The notes under the pieces are model-generated. The model was given only the letters and a program-made list of their open reading frames with translations. It was not told the origin of the DNA and did no database searches. Below, one piece after another: positions 63,899-64,000 of a DNA stretch of 64,000 nucleotides. The DNA comes from Marinomonas ostreistagni (GTDB lineage Bacteria; Pseudomonadota; Gammaproteobacteria; Pseudomonadales; Marinomonadaceae): contig NZ_JAEMUH010000014.1 in the NCBI RefSeq assembly GCF_016461785.1, positions 78,301 to 142,300 on the forward strand. The letters are read 5' to 3'. Position 1 is the stretch's first letter; the number at the start of each line of letters is the position of its first letter. Both the position numbers and the translations under genes were made by a program.

Positions 63899-64000
63899 AC
63901 TCACCCTTATAAAATCGTGTGATCATTCAATAGCACTAATGTTACCCCACTATGATTGAAAAACAAAAGACCCAGTAAAGAAGTAAAGTATTTTTCTCAT

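Overview
This 64 kb window looks like a chromosomal segment of a marine gammaproteobacterium, most probably an Oceanospirillales member close to Marinomonas. That placement is an inference from moderate-to-low GC, the gene families present (YdiJ-type D-2-hydroxyglutarate dehydrogenase, eukaryotic-type ornithine decarboxylase, three-lipoyl AceF, CysB, NfuA, YacG) and the gammaproteobacterial order pilBCD-coaE-yacG. Almost all of it is core chromosome. The only mobile-element signal is the C-terminal part of a tyrosine recombinase at the left edge, plus three copies of a small palindromic repeat in the first 10 kb.

Layout. 0-2 kb: recombinase end, then the leftward moaC-moaD-moaE operon (molybdopterin synthesis) with a small membrane protein. 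2-10 kb: a membrane-anchored J-domain/SH3-like protein, trmJ, a two-gene TerB operon, a split YeeE/YedE sulfur transporter, ornithine/lysine decarboxylase, a MOSC protein, a cyclic-nucleotide-binding protein and RidA. 10-15 kb: metH, an SRPBCC-like gene and cobO in one leftward cobalamin-linked cluster. 15-23.5 kb: a leftward block with a coiled-coil lipoprotein, pepN, a DUF2797 protein, a YeaC-like protein, a rhomboid protease, nadK and a PLP enzyme of the ACC deaminase/D-cysteine desulfhydrase family. 23.5-34 kb: ydiJ, a spermidine-synthase-like methyltransferase, pgm, an MCP-EAL pair and a patatin-like phospholipase. 34-44 kb: aceE-aceF leftward, and nadC-ackA-pta rightward, so acetyl-CoA production and its conversion to acetate sit side by side. 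44-49 kb: a SprA-like metalloprotease, then a compact type IV pilin/assembly cluster (pilin, short PilB, short PilC, PilD) leading into coaE and yacG.

48.8-53.1 kb holds the most unusual part. Two paralogous two-gene modules face each other tail to tail. Each encodes a response regulator with a TPR tail and a small soluble histidine-kinase-like protein. One kinase has an intact-looking H-box and ATP lid; the other has lost the phospho-accepting His and the G2 box. 53-59 kb: a BenE-type transporter with its GntR/FCD regulator behind a perfect 24-bp palindrome, a ZIP transporter, and a polar amino-acid-type ABC transporter resembling the ectoine uptake system EhuBCDA whose ATPase gene carries a G10 tract. 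59-64 kb: a lone ATP-grasp protein, a 32-codon candidate ORF, cysB with a divergent TauE/SafE exporter, DAHP synthase and nfuA.

No rRNA, tRNA, CRISPR array or complete insertion sequence was recognised. All calls are from reading the sequence and knowledge of families; no database search was run.
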